A stretch of DNA of 64,000 bases from Pseudomonas sp. TH15. Lineage in GTDB: Bacteria; Pseudomonadota; Gammaproteobacteria; Pseudomonadales; Pseudomonadaceae. Shown here one piece after another: positions 36,499 to 45,701 of the stretch (position 1 is its first letter; every line of letters starts with the position of its first letter). The translations under genes and the position numbers were made by a program. Where the stretch lies: contig NZ_JAEKEL010000002.1 of NCBI RefSeq assembly GCF_016651105.1, positions 516,501 to 580,500 of the forward strand. Reading direction: 5' to 3'. A model generated the notes under the pieces. The model had not been told where the DNA came from and searched no databases. It worked only from the letters and a program-made list of their open reading frames with translations.

Positions 36499-37101
36499 AT
36501 GTTGAAAATCGTCCACCTGCTAATGGGCGCAGCAGCCTTGCTGCTGTCCTTCATCCCTAGCCTGCGATCCGAAGCCGTACCTTACCTGCAACAACCCGAT
36601 GCGCTTTACCTGGCCTTTTTCGGCCTGCTCAACCTGACCCTCGCTCCGGTTATTCCTTACTGGAACAAAGGTCCTCGCCATCAACTGCAAAACCTGGTCA
36701 GCGCCCTGCTGGTCCTGGCTGTCGTATTGCAAACCCTGACGTTGATCGCACCGATGCCGGTTATCGCCGGTCAACCTGCGGTGCTGTTCAGTCTGGTCAT
36801 TACCCTGGTCGCTGTGCTCCTGCACCTGGCAATCAGCTTCTACAAATCGTCACCGGCCGCCTCTTCGCCAAGCTATGACATGAGCAACCGCGATACCGGC
36901 ACCGTCAAGTGGTTCAACACCTCCAAAGGCTTCGGCTTTATTTCCCGCGACTCCGGCGATGATATTTTCGTGCACTTCCGGGCCATTCGTGGCGAAGGTC
37001 ACCGCGTCCTGGTCGAAGGCCAGCGCGTGGAGTTCTCCGTGATGAATCGCGACAAAGGCCTGCAAGCCGAAGATGTGATTGCCGCATTGCCCCGTCGCTG
37101 A
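36499..37101 (+). CDS. Membrane protein with C-terminal cold-shock domain
   Basis: A 200-residue fusion. The first 115 residues hold about four hydrophobic helices (about 5-20, 38-52, 68-86 and 95-115). After a short linker (SSPAASSPSYD) the C-terminal 70 residues are a full cold-shock domain, NRDTGTVKWFNTSKGFGFI and DIFVHFRAIRGEG, with the RNA-binding motifs intact. The domain would sit on the cytoplasmic face. PA0961 of P. aeruginosa has a similar place and annotation. Its role is unknown. Confidence 0.88.
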   Translation: MLKIVHLLMGAAALLLSFIPSLRSEAVPYLQQPDALYLAFFGLLNLTLAPVIPYWNKGPRHQLQNLVSALLVLAVVLQTLTLIAPMPVIAGQPAVLFSLVITLVAVLLHLAISFYKSSPAASSPSYDMSNRDTGTVKWFNTSKGFGFISRDSGDDIFVHFRAIRGEGHRVLVEGQRVEFSVMNRDKGLQAEDVIAALPRR

Positions 37102-37112
37102 TTCCAGGCGAT

Positions 37113-37150
37113 AAAAAAACCGCGAGCAGCCTGGCTGTTCGCGGTTTTTT
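37113..37150 (+). terminator. Bidirectional terminator between the cold-shock fusion gene and slyX
   Basis: ACCGCGAGCAG and CTGTTCGCGGT pair (one G-T) around a five-base loop, with A and T runs on both sides, so it can end transcripts from either strand. Confidence 0.9.
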
Positions 37151-37205
37151 ATTGCGTCGACTTTTAGCCGGTGAACTCAATGCCGGCGAAATCAATGCCT
37201 TTGAG

Positions 37206-37412
37206 TCAGTAGTGCGGCGGGGGCGCCTCTTCTTCGGAGGATTCGAACTGGCCGACCATTTCCTCCTGACGCCGCAGCAGAGCAGCCATTTGCAGTTGCA
37301 GGCGTTCGACCACCCGTTGTTGCGTGACCAGGATATCGTTCAATGACTGAATGGTGTCGTCCTGGAACGCCAATTGGCTTTCCAGGTCGTTGACGCGCTC
37401 TTCCAGGCTCAT
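37206..37412 (-). CDS. slyX: SlyX family protein
   Basis: A 68-residue all-helical protein (MSLEERVNDLESQLAFQDDTIQSLN) with a heptad pattern over most of its length and a C-terminal PPPHY end typical of SlyX. The function is unknown. It is read after the HIT gene with three bases between. Confidence 0.93.
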   Translation of the reverse strand: MSLEERVNDLESQLAFQDDTIQSLNDILVTQQRVVERLQLQMAALLRRQEEMVGQFESSEEEAPPPHY

Positions 37413-37415
37413 GTG

Positions 37416-37841
37416 TCAGCCCTCCAGAAACGTGAATTTGTCGGTCAAGACCAGACGCAGTCGTTCGCGAATGACCGCGACCTGTTCGTCACTGTAGGGC
37501 TTGGCCGGGTGCTTGCCCCAGACCGGGGCTGGCCACGCCGCGTCTTCACGCTTACGCACGATCACATGCATATGCAGCTGACTGACAACGTTACCCAGCG
37601 CGGCAACGTTCAGCTTGTCGGCGTCGAACGAGTCCTTGAGCATCTCTGCCAGGGCGGTGGTTTCCTGCCAGAGCTGCTGTTGATCTGCGACATCTAACTG
37701 AAACAACTCGCTGATATCCTCGCGGCGTGGCACCAGGATGAACCAGGGGTAGTTCGAATCGTTGGACAAGAGCAACCGGCAGAGTGGGAAATCCCCGATC
37801 GGTAAGGTGTCTTGTTGAAGTCGTGGATCTAAAGCGAACAC
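37416..37841 (-). CDS. HIT family (histidine triad) hydrolase-like protein
   Basis: A 141-residue protein. The histidine-triad region NVAALGNVVSQLHMHVIVRK is seen at about residues 87-106; LLSNDSNYPWFILVPR is also typical of this Pseudomonas group. I use the GTG start at 37841, which has GGGAG eight bases upstream and gives a family-like N-terminus VFALDPRLQQ. An ATG at 37865 is an alternative. HIT proteins hydrolyse nucleotide conjugates; the substrate is unknown. Confidence 0.87.
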   Translation of the reverse strand: MFALDPRLQQDTLPIGDFPLCRLLLSNDSNYPWFILVPRREDISELFQLDVADQQQLWQETTALAEMLKDSFDADKLNVAALGNVVSQLHMHVIVRKREDAAWPAPVWGKHPAKPYSDEQVAVIRERLRLVLTDKFTFLEG

Positions 37842-38755
37842 TGTGCGCACTCCCGCCGGTTTCATCATTTTCAGCTTAGCGCCCCTCATCTGAGGCTGCG
37901 CGCCAAGCGACAGGACGGCAGCATACCTGCGAATGCCCCGGGCTTCACGACGAACCGTACTCATAGCCAGACCGGTCCATTCAGCAACGCGGGACGAGCG
38001 CCCCGACATGAGACATTTTTCACTGGAGCGCACCATTACAGAACCGATACCCACAAAAAAAACGCTGGAATGACCCACTGATAACCGTACGTTTTCATGC
38101 CCTAAACGTGCGCACTGTGTGAATTCGGTACAGCGATTAAAATTTTTTGCACCAAAACCGCACAGCGCGTCTACGCTGAGTGCGTCAGGTTGCGCCAATT
38201 ACTCACTTTTGGTGTGAACCGGTAACGTTTTTTGTGGTCGCTCGACGAGCACGATGTGGCAACACCATGCAAACCATGGCGTCAAGTGCAAACAAAACGG
38301 ACTTGAACCCCCCGGTTTTATGAGGTTTTTACAGCAGCAAGCAGGCCTACAGAAAAAAACAGGTGCGAATTGCTGATTTGAGCACGCTTGTTGCATTCAC
38401 ACCCATATCGCCTATAAGCGCCCCGCTGGAAGTGGGAACCTTAAGGCAAATAAAAACAGTGGCAGGGTTGCCCGATGGAGATTCAAACGTTTCACCAGGG
38501 ACTCTTTTTACCGATGCTCAAACCCAGAAAAACAACGCTAAAGTTGTCAATCCGGTTGCGTCGGGGCAGTGAATTTGCGACATCTACCAAGCCGTTTGCG
38601 ACAGGGTCGTAAAGAAGCTGAAAGGTTAGATACGCAAGTATCGCCAACATTGTCGGCGTGATATAAGTTTGCGCCGACACAAAAAGAAAGAGCCGCCCAG
38701 ATAATAAAACAGGTGGGACGGCAGTACTCTTCTAAAACCAAAGGAGCAAATCACG
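37842..38755. other. 914-bp region between the HIT gene and the OprD-family porin gene
   Basis: I find no reading frame here that resembles a protein family; the open frames are short, and the minus-strand one is an upstream extension of the HIT frame. The porin-proximal 250 bp are AT-rich and hold an inverted repeat (38651-38679). It is unusually long for this window. Confidence 0.5.
38651..38679 (+). promoter_or_regulatory. Inverted repeat in the porin leader
   Basis: TGTCGGCG and CGCCGACA form perfect 8-bp arms around 13 bases, about 75 bp before the porin ATG. It could be a leader hairpin or an operator. TGTCGG-N8-AA is one base off an ArgR half-site; ArgR is known to activate oprD in P. 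aeruginosa, but the second half-site is poor. Confidence 0.4.
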
Positions 38756-40081
38756 ATGCGCGTGATGAAGTGGAGCATGATCGCACTGGCAGTTGCAGCA
38801 GGCACCTCGCAGTTCGCAATGGCGTCCTCTCAGGATGATTCCAAAGGCTTCCTGGAAGACCAGAGTCTGAAACTGAAGACTCGTATGGAATACATGAACC
38901 GCGATTACAAAAACGGTGCAGGCAACAGCTCTTCCGGTACCGCTGGCTATCGTCAGGACACCGGTGTCAGCCAACTGCTGACCTACGAGTCGGGCTTCAC
39001 TCAAGGCACCGTAGGCTTCGGTCTCGATGCCATGGCAATGGGTTCGGTCAAACTGGACGGCGGCTCGGGCCACCGCGGTAACGGCCTGTTCGCCAGCGAC
39101 AGCGACGGCAACCCGGAAAAATCCCAGGGCAAAATCGGCGGCGCAGTTAAATTCCGCGTTTCCGACACCACTCTGAAATACGGCCAGCAGTTCGTGGCCA
39201 GCCCGGTTTTCGCCACCGATGACAGCCGACTGCTGCCAGAAGTCGCGACCGGTACCCTGATCACTTCCAAAGAGATCAAGGGTCTGGAACTGAGCGCCGG
39301 TCGTTTCACCGCGCTGAGCAAGCAAACCGGTATGGGCCGTGACAGCATCGGCGGTCTGCCTGATGAAAATGGCTTTGGCGGCAAAGGCCTGACCAACATC
39401 AACATCTTCGGTGCCAGCTACGCCTTCACCGACAACTTCACCGGTGCGCTGGCTGCCTCCGACGCTGATGAGTACTTCAAGAAGTACTACATCAACCTGA
39501 ACTACACCCTGCCAATCAACGACGAACAGTCGCTGAACTTCGACCTGAACGGTTACAAGACCAAAGGCGACAAGCGCGGTGATCTGGTTGACGCCATCGG
39601 CGACGGCACCCTCGGTGTAGACAACAACCTGTGGTCCCTGGCCGCTGCCTATAGCCTGGGCGCGCACAAGTTCACCGTTGCCTACCAGCAGTCGAGCGGC
39701 GACAACGCTTACTACTATGGCGTTGACGGTAACAGCACAATCTTCGTAGCCAACTCCATCCAGATCTCCGACTTCGTCGGCCGCGAAGAGAAATCCTGGC
39801 AGGCTCGTTACGACCTGAACATGAAAACCTACGGCGTACCTGGCCTGAGCTTCATGACCCGTTACGTAATGGGTGACAACATCGAGACCAACGGTCTGGG
39901 TGAAGGTAAAGAGAACGAGTGGAACGCCGAATCCAAATACGTGATTCAGGAAGGTCCAGCCAAGGATCTGTCGTTCCGTCTGCGTTATGCCATGTACCGC
40001 TCCAACGGCGCGTACAGCGGCTACTCGTCTGACAACAACGACACCCGTCTGATCGTTGAGTACCCACTGAACATCCTCTAA
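38756..40081 (+). CDS. OprD-family outer membrane porin
   Basis: A 441-residue outer membrane channel. A signal peptide (MRVMKWSMIALAVAAGTSQFAMA) is followed by segments typical of the family: KGFLEDQSLKLKTR, ESGFTQGTVGFGLDA, LPEVATGTL and the C-terminal RLIVEYPLNIL ending in a hydrophobic strand. AAAGGAG precedes the ATG. OprD-type channels pass basic amino acids or carboxylates; substrate is not known here. The place matches oprD (PA0958) in P. aeruginosa, but the signal peptide and loops also resemble OprE-like members, so I give no symbol. Confidence 0.93.
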   Translation: MRVMKWSMIALAVAAGTSQFAMASSQDDSKGFLEDQSLKLKTRMEYMNRDYKNGAGNSSSGTAGYRQDTGVSQLLTYESGFTQGTVGFGLDAMAMGSVKLDGGSGHRGNGLFASDSDGNPEKSQGKIGGAVKFRVSDTTLKYGQQFVASPVFATDDSRLLPEVATGTLITSKEIKGLELSAGRFTALSKQTGMGRDSIGGLPDENGFGGKGLTNINIFGASYAFTDNFTGALAASDADEYFKKYYINLNYTLPINDEQSLNFDLNGYKTKGDKRGDLVDAIGDGTLGVDNNLWSLAAAYSLGAHKFTVAYQQSSGDNAYYYGVDGNSTIFVANSIQISDFVGREEKSWQARYDLNMKTYGVPGLSFMTRYVMGDNIETNGLGEGKENEWNAESKYVIQEGPAKDLSFRLRYAMYRSNGAYSGYSSDNNDTRLIVEYPLNIL

Positions 40082-40125
40082 TCCGGATGCACAGCTGACG
40101 TACTGTAGAGCTCTGCTCTAACAAG

Positions 40126-40159
40126 AACCGCTCACCTGATTCAGGTGAGCGGTTTTTTT
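40126..40159 (+). terminator. Terminator of the porin gene
   Basis: AACCGCTCACCTGA and TCAGGTGAGCGGTT make a 14-bp stem followed by seven T. Confidence 0.93.
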
Positions 40160-40250
40160 ATGCCCGACTTACTTATGCCAGGCAACTTACTTCCAAACAA
40201 CAAAGATTAGCCAGCTATCTATTAGCCAGCAATCTTTTAACACAGACATA

Positions 40251-40284
40251 AAAAAACCCAAGAGTGCGAACAGCTCCTGGGTTT
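40251..40284 (-). terminator. Terminator of mscS
   Basis: On the minus strand AACCCAGGAG and CTCTTGGGTT pair with one mismatch around a nine-base loop, followed by T. Confidence 0.75.
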
Positions 40285-40323
40285 TCATTAGTTAACTGAC
40301 CGCAAGGCCAGGTATCAAAGTTG

Positions 40324-41166
40324 TTACTGAACAGCGCTTTCCTGAACCACACGAATAACCCGCTGTGGCAACGGAATATTAATACCAGCGGCCTTCAAAC
40401 GATTGCGGGATTGTTCGTTGAACAGGAACATCACATCCCAGTAGTCCGCGGTCTTGACCCAAACACGCAGCGAAACAGTAATCGAACTGTCGCCGAGGGT
40501 CGAAATAACAGCCTGCGGTGCAGGCTCGGTCATGATTCGCTCGTCTTTAGCCAGTTCCAGCAACACCTCACGGGCCTTCTGCAAGTCCGCTTCGTAGTCC
40601 ACGCCTACATCGAACACGACTTTACGAGTCGGCTGACGGTTGGTATTGGTGATAATGCCGTTGGACAGTACACCGTTAGGCACGATGACGGTCTTGTTGT
40701 CGCCCGTACGCAGGATCGTATGAAAGATCTGAATGCTGTCGACAGTACCTGCTGTGCCTTGAGCCTCGATCCAGTCACCAATGCGGAACGGACGGAACAA
40801 CAGAATCAATACGCCGCCAGCGAAGTTCGCCAAGCTGCCCTGCAAAGCCAGACCGATGGCCAGGCCGGCCGCACCGATAGCTGCCACGAACGAGGTGGTT
40901 TCAACACCGATCATTGAGGCGACGCTAACAATCAGCAGTACTTTGAGAATGATGTTGGCCAGGCTGCTGATGAAGCCCTGCAACGCCAGGTCAGCGTTAC
41001 GCAGTGCCAGCAAACCGCCGAGTTTTTGCGTGAGCTTGTTGATCAGCCACCAGCCGATGGCCAGGGTAATCACTGCCAGCAACACGCGGCTGCCGTATTC
41101 CATGATCATCGGAATCCAGGCTTGAGACGCCTTGACCAGATTGTCCACTTCAGTATTCAAGTCCAT
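40324..41166 (-). CDS. mscS: Small-conductance mechanosensitive channel, MscS family
   Basis: A 280-residue inner membrane channel close to E. coli MscS in length. Three N-terminal helices end in the pore helix region FVAAIGAAGLAIGLALQGSLANFAGG, followed by the beta domain with FRPFRIGDWIEAQGTAGTV. It opens under membrane tension to release solutes. GGAG lies before the ATG. It stands alone, between terminator and REP. Confidence 0.93.
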   Translation of the reverse strand: MDLNTEVDNLVKASQAWIPMIMEYGSRVLLAVITLAIGWWLINKLTQKLGGLLALRNADLALQGFISSLANIILKVLLIVSVASMIGVETTSFVAAIGAAGLAIGLALQGSLANFAGGVLILLFRPFRIGDWIEAQGTAGTVDSIQIFHTILRTGDNKTVIVPNGVLSNGIITNTNRQPTRKVVFDVGVDYEADLQKAREVLLELAKDERIMTEPAPQAVISTLGDSSITVSLRVWVKTADYWDVMFLFNEQSRNRLKAAGINIPLPQRVIRVVQESAVQ

Positions 41167-41246
41167 CTACTTTCTCCTGATTTCCGGCCATCCGGCACGC
41201 GAAAAATAAGCGGCAGAAAAAACCCGCCGAGTTAAGCACTATCAAG

Positions 41247-41349
41247 GTGGAAGCGGGCTTGCTCCGGGCGGCGTTCCGACGAACGCGGTGTGTCATTCAA
41301 CAGTGATGTTGACTGATACGGCCCCTTCGCGAGCAAGCCCGCTCCCACA
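41247..41349. repeat. REP/BIME inverted pair
   Basis: The right arm is a full REP (CGCGAGCAAGCCCGCTCCCAC); the left arm is shortened (GTGGAAGCGGGCTTGCTCCG). It lies between yajQ and mscS. Confidence 0.83.
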
Positions 41350-41367
41350 GGTTCCCACGTTGCGAGG

Positions 41368-41853
41368 TCAGTCGCGGAAGTTGTTGAACTGCAGCGGCAT
41401 GTCGAACGTCTTGGCGCGCAGGGCCGCAATGGCTTCCTGCAAATCGTCACGCTTCTTGCCGGTAATACGTACCTGCTCGCCCTGAATGGCGGCCTGGACC
41501 TTGAGCTTGGCATCCTTGATGTGAGCGACAATTTTCTTCGCCAGCTCTTTGTCGATGCCTTCCTTGAGAACGGCTTCCTGTTTCATCAGCTTGCCCGACG
41601 CGTAGGCGTCTTTGACTTCAAGGCACTGCACATCGATTTTGCGCTTGACCAGGGCCAGCTTGAGGATCTCGATCATCGCTTCGAGCTGGAAATCAGCTTC
41701 AGCGGTCAGGTTGACGGCCAGGTCCTTTTCCTTGAACTCAAAGGTGCCCTTGCCTTTCAGGTCATAACGACGATCGAGTTCCTTGACGGCGTTCTCGACC
41801 GCGTTGGTGACTTCGTGTTTGTCCAGTTCGGATACCACGTCGAACGACGGCAT
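41368..41853 (-). CDS. yajQ: YajQ family nucleotide-binding protein
   Basis: A 161-residue protein, MPSFDVVSELDKHEVTNAVENA at the start and VRITGKKRDDLQEAIAALR near the end, both typical. The family binds nucleotides; a Xanthomonas member binds cyclic di-GMP. Its role in Pseudomonas is unclear. Confidence 0.95.
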   Translation of the reverse strand: MPSFDVVSELDKHEVTNAVENAVKELDRRYDLKGKGTFEFKEKDLAVNLTAEADFQLEAMIEILKLALVKRKIDVQCLEVKDAYASGKLMKQEAVLKEGIDKELAKKIVAHIKDAKLKVQAAIQGEQVRITGKKRDDLQEAIAALRAKTFDMPLQFNNFRD

Positions 41854-41993
41854 GTAGTTTCTCCAATAAAAAGGCGCGCTCGATAGCGATGGAGCGCGCT
41901 TGGCTTGCGGTTAAAATCGGGCTCATTATAACGGGTCTTTCCCCACCGATACTGCGAGCCTCACATGCCTGCCTCAAACCGAGCAAAAAGCTG

Positions 41994-42911
41994 ATGTCCA
42001 CCACCTGGTATGTTCTGGGCGCCGGCAGCCTCGGCACGTTGTGGGCCACCCGTCTGGCGCGGGCCGGGGTTGCGGTCCGGCTGATCGTGCGTGACGAGCA
42101 ACGCTTGCAGTCCTATCAAGCGGCCGGCGGTCTGACGCTGGTGGAACACGGTGTCGCAAAAACCTATGACATCCCCGGCGAAACGCCCGACGGCGGTGAG
42201 CCGATCAGCCGTCTGCTGGTGGCCTGCAAAGCCTACGACGCCGAAAAAGCCGTGGCCCGACTGGCGCCGCGCTTGGCCTCTGGCGCCGAGCTGATTCTGT
42301 TACAGAACGGCCTCGGCAGTCAGGATGCCGTTGCCGCGCGGGTGCCACAGGCGCGCTGCATCAGTGCGTCGAGCACCGAAGGCGCGTTTCGCGATGGCGA
42401 CTGGCGCGTGGTGTTCGCCGGTCATGGTTACACCTGGCTGGGGGATGCCGGTCATCCGGTAGCGCCGATCTGGCTGGATGATTTGAGCGCCGCCGGGATT
42501 CCCCACGAGTGGAGCACCGAGATCCTGACCCGCCTGTGGCGAAAGCTTGCGCTTAACTGTGCGATCAATCCGCTGACTGTGCTGCACGACTGCCGTAACG
42601 GCGGTTTGCAGCAGCACCAGTGCGAAGTCGCCACCCTTTGCGCAGAACTGACCGACTTACTGGAGCGTTGCGGCCAACCGGCTGCCGCCGAACTCCTGCA
42701 ACAGGAAGTCGAGCGGGTGATCCAGGCCACCGCTGCCAATTACTCCTCGATGTATCAGGATGTCGCCCATCAGCGCCGGACCGAAATCAGCTATCTATTG
42801 GGTCATGTCTGCAAAGTCGCGGCGCGGCACCAGTTGAACCTGCCGCACCTCAATCAGCTTGAGTCGAGGTTGATCGCTCATCTGCACAGCCTTGGATTGC
42901 CCAGCGACTGA
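41994..42911 (+). CDS. panE: 2-dehydropantoate 2-reductase
   Basis: A 305-residue NADPH-dependent enzyme of the pantothenate pathway (ketopantoate reductase). The dinucleotide fold is WYVLGAGSLGTLWATRLARAG at the start. WRKLALNCAINPLTVL and YSSMYQDVAHQRRTEI hold the catalytic Lys and substrate-binding residues. I use the ATG at 41994. It is 36 bases from the histidine kinase gene. Confidence 0.92.
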   Translation: MSTTWYVLGAGSLGTLWATRLARAGVAVRLIVRDEQRLQSYQAAGGLTLVEHGVAKTYDIPGETPDGGEPISRLLVACKAYDAEKAVARLAPRLASGAELILLQNGLGSQDAVAARVPQARCISASSTEGAFRDGDWRVVFAGHGYTWLGDAGHPVAPIWLDDLSAAGIPHEWSTEILTRLWRKLALNCAINPLTVLHDCRNGGLQQHQCEVATLCAELTDLLERCGQPAAAELLQQEVERVIQATAANYSSMYQDVAHQRRTEISYLLGHVCKVAARHQLNLPHLNQLESRLIAHLHSLGLPSD

Positions 42912-42947
42912 GCAGCGGCTACGCTGGCCACTTGTTCCTTTTCAGCG

Positions 42948-44993
42948 ATGAACCTGATGCCACTGCGCCAGCGCCTCGAAAACCTTCCCGTCGGCCAGAA
43001 ACTGCTGGCCGCCCTGCTGGTGCTGTTGATCACCGTCCTGCTGGTCGCCAACCTGACCTTTATCAGCGCCGCGTATTACATTTCCCAGGAAAGCATGGCG
43101 CCCCAGGCCTTGCAGACCATCGGCAGACTGATCTCCAACCCGAGCCTGGTGTCCGACGCACTGAAGTCGCCACAAAGCGCCGATCGCCTGCTCAACGAAC
43201 TCAACAGCTATTCACCGTTGCGTGCCGCGGCGCTCTACGACGGCAACGGCGAACGCCTGGCCCAGTTGCAGCATGGCGACAAGCTCAAGCTGCCCGAGCG
43301 CTACAAGCACATCGAAGCCTGGCAAGCCACGGAGTTTCGCAGCAATCAAATCATCACCCTGCCCCGCCCCGGCACCGATCCTGGCCACCTGCTACTGGTA
43401 GCCAGCAGCGAACTGCCGATGGCGTTCTACACCGGCACCCTGACCGCGAGCCTGGGGATTCTGATCTTCAGCGTACTGCTGTGGCTGGTGATCGCCCGGC
43501 AGATCAAACGCCTGATTACCCGGCCGATCCATGAACTCGAAGAGCTGTCCCGGCAGGTCACCCGCGAAGAGAACTACGCCTTGCGCGCCTCCCGGGGCAA
43601 CCACGATGAAATCGGCAGCCTCGCCGAGGCGTTCAACACCATGCTTTCGCGCATTGAAGCCCGGGAGCAGCAGCTCAAACGCGCCCGGGACGACTCCCAG
43701 GCCGCTTACGATCAGGCCCAGGGCCTCGCGGAAGAAACCCGCCACACCAACCGCAAGCTGGAACTGGAAGTCCAGGTCCGGAGCAAGATCGAGAAGAAGC
43801 TCACCGGTTTCCAGAACTACCTCAACAGCATCATCGACTCCATGCCGTCGGCGCTGATCGCCCTCGACGAACAGCTCTACGTCACGCAATGGAATCAGGA
43901 GGCCAGCGCCCTGTCCGGTACGCGGCTGGATGAAGCGCTGAACCAGCCGATCTTCCTGGCGTTCGAACCGCTCAAGCCGTTTCTGCCGCAACTCAAGCAA
44001 ACCGTCGAGCAGCACACCGTGGCCAAGATCGAGCGGGTGACCTGGTTCAAGGACGACGAACCCAAGCACTACGCCCTGACCTTCTACCCGCTGATGGGGG
44101 GTGCCGGGCGCGGCGTGGTGATCCGGATCGATGACATCACCCAGCGTTTGTCCCTGGAAGAAATGATGGTGCAGTCGGAAAAAATGCTCTCGGTCGGTGG
44201 CCTCGCGGCCGGTATGGCCCACGAAATCAACAACCCGCTGGGCGCGATCCTGCACAACGTGCAGAACATCCGCCGACGCTTGTCTACCGAACTGCCGAAA
44301 AACCTCGAAACCGCCGAGCAACTGGGGATCGAGCTGGACGTGGTCAACCGTTACCTGCAAGGCCGGGAAGTGCCACAGTTGCTCGACGGCATTCAACAGG
44401 CCGGCGCACGGGCCGCGAAGATCGTCACGCACATGCTCAGCTTCAGCCGTCGCAGCACCCGACAAATGGCCCCGTGCGACCTGCCGGCGCTGATCGATCA
44501 AGCGGTGGACATCGCCGGCAATGACTTTGACCTGGCCATCGGCTTCGACTTCAAGGGCCAGGCAATCATTCGTCAGTTCGACCCGGCGCTGGGCCCGGTG
44601 CCCGGCACCGCCAACGAACTGGAACAGGTGCTGCTCAACCTGCTGAAAAACGCCGCCCAGGCCATTCATCAACGTGAAGATGACAGCGAACCGGGGCGGA
44701 TAGTCCTGCGCACCAAGCTCAATCCGCCGTGGGCCGAAATCCAGGTCGAGGACAACGGCATCGGCATGAGCGAGAACGTGCGCAAACGCACCTTCGAACC
44801 ATTCTTCACCACCAAGGAAATCGGCCAGGGCACCGGCCTTGGGCTGTCGGTGTCGTATTTCATCATCACCAACAATCACAAAGGCCAGATGGAAGTGCAG
44901 TCGGCGCTCGGCCAAGGCACCTGCTTCACCCTGCGCCTGCCGCTGGCGCAACCGGCGGCCATTGCGGCCGAAACCAATCAGCTACCGAGGTAA
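42948..44993 (+). CDS. Membrane sensor histidine kinase (HAMP, PAS, HisKA, ATPase)
   Basis: A 681-residue sensor kinase. It has two membrane helices (about 15-37 and 165-186), a periplasmic domain of about 130 residues, HAMP (about 187-240), coiled coil, a PAS domain (about 290-400), and the HisKA domain with His425 in GMAHEINNPLGAI. A segment of about 35 residues follows the H-box before the rest of the dimerisation helix. The ATP-binding domain has NELEQVLLNLLKNAAQ, VEDNGIGM and GTGLGLSVSY. No response regulator is next to it. Its stop lies two bases before the adenosyltransferase gene. Confidence 0.92.
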   Translation: MNLMPLRQRLENLPVGQKLLAALLVLLITVLLVANLTFISAAYYISQESMAPQALQTIGRLISNPSLVSDALKSPQSADRLLNELNSYSPLRAAALYDGNGERLAQLQHGDKLKLPERYKHIEAWQATEFRSNQIITLPRPGTDPGHLLLVASSELPMAFYTGTLTASLGILIFSVLLWLVIARQIKRLITRPIHELEELSRQVTREENYALRASRGNHDEIGSLAEAFNTMLSRIEAREQQLKRARDDSQAAYDQAQGLAEETRHTNRKLELEVQVRSKIEKKLTGFQNYLNSIIDSMPSALIALDEQLYVTQWNQEASALSGTRLDEALNQPIFLAFEPLKPFLPQLKQTVEQHTVAKIERVTWFKDDEPKHYALTFYPLMGGAGRGVVIRIDDITQRLSLEEMMVQSEKMLSVGGLAAGMAHEINNPLGAILHNVQNIRRRLSTELPKNLETAEQLGIELDVVNRYLQGREVPQLLDGIQQAGARAAKIVTHMLSFSRRSTRQMAPCDLPALIDQAVDIAGNDFDLAIGFDFKGQAIIRQFDPALGPVPGTANELEQVLLNLLKNAAQAIHQREDDSEPGRIVLRTKLNPPWAEIQVEDNGIGMSENVRKRTFEPFFTTKEIGQGTGLGLSVSYFIITNNHKGQMEVQSALGQGTCFTLRLPLAQPAAIAAETNQLPR

Positions 44994-44995
44994 CC

Positions 44996-45580
44996 ATGGG
45001 CTTTCGCTTGTCGAAGATTTACACCCGCACCGGCGACAAAGGCGAAACCGGCCTGGGCGATGGCCGCCGCGTGCCCAAGGATCATCCGCGGATCGAGGCG
45101 ATTGGGGAAGTCGATACGCTGAACAGTCAGGTCGGCGTGTTGTTGGCCGGGTTGGCGGCGGAAAGTGATGCGTATCCGGGTTTGACTGAAGTGATCGAGG
45201 TATTGGCGCCGTGTCAGCATCGGTTGTTCGACCTTGGTGGTGAACTGGCGATGCCGGTGTATCAGGCGCTGAACGCAGCGGAAATTGAGCGGCTGGAAGC
45301 AGCCATTGATGTCTGGAATGAAGAGTTGGGCCCGCTGGAGAATTTCATTCTGCCGGGCGGTTCAGCGTTGATTGCCCAGGCCCACGTCTGTCGCAGCCTG
45401 GCCCGCAGTGCGGAACGGCGCTGTCAGCATTTGAATGCCGTTGAACCGCTGGCCGGGGTTGGCCTGGCGTATATCAATCGGCTGTCGGATTTGCTGTTTG
45501 TGGTGGCAAGGTTGATTGCCAAGCGTCAGGGGATTGCCGAGATTTTGTGGCAGCCAGCGGCCAAACCTTCAGATCTGTAG
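44996..45580 (+). CDS. PduO-type ATP:cob(I)alamin adenosyltransferase
   Basis: A 194-residue protein that makes adenosylcobalamin. The N-terminal KIYTRTGDKGETGLGDGRRVPKDH binds ATP; the helical core follows (EAIGEVDTLNSQVG, FILPGGSALIAQAHVCRSLARSAER). It starts two bases after the histidine kinase stop, so the two genes are probably co-transcribed. Confidence 0.93.
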   Translation: MGFRLSKIYTRTGDKGETGLGDGRRVPKDHPRIEAIGEVDTLNSQVGVLLAGLAAESDAYPGLTEVIEVLAPCQHRLFDLGGELAMPVYQALNAAEIERLEAAIDVWNEELGPLENFILPGGSALIAQAHVCRSLARSAERRCQHLNAVEPLAGVGLAYINRLSDLLFVVARLIAKRQGIAEILWQPAAKPSDL

Positions 45581-45594
45581 CGCCTGATCGGCCG

Positions 45595-45688
45595 CCATCG
45601 CTGGCAAGCCAGCTCCCACAGGGTTTTGGGTCGTTCACTAACACTGTGTTCACCAAAATACCTGTGGGAGCTGGCTTGCCAGCGATGA
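45595..45688. repeat. REP-like inverted pair (GGGAGCTGGCTTGCCAGCGATG family)
   Basis: CATCGCTGGCAAGCCAGCTC and its complement bracket a spacer between two converging genes. The arms differ from the GCGGGCTTGCTCGCG type. Confidence 0.85.
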
Positions 45689-45701
45689 GGCCAGTGGCCT
45701 T

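Noticed and set aside
38363..38572. A 69-residue frame upstream of the porin
   Set aside because: No ribosome site and no family resemblance; the region looks non-coding.
41889..41993. A longer panE start at 41889
   Set aside because: The extra 35 residues precede the conserved nucleotide-binding fold, which begins right after the ATG at 41994.
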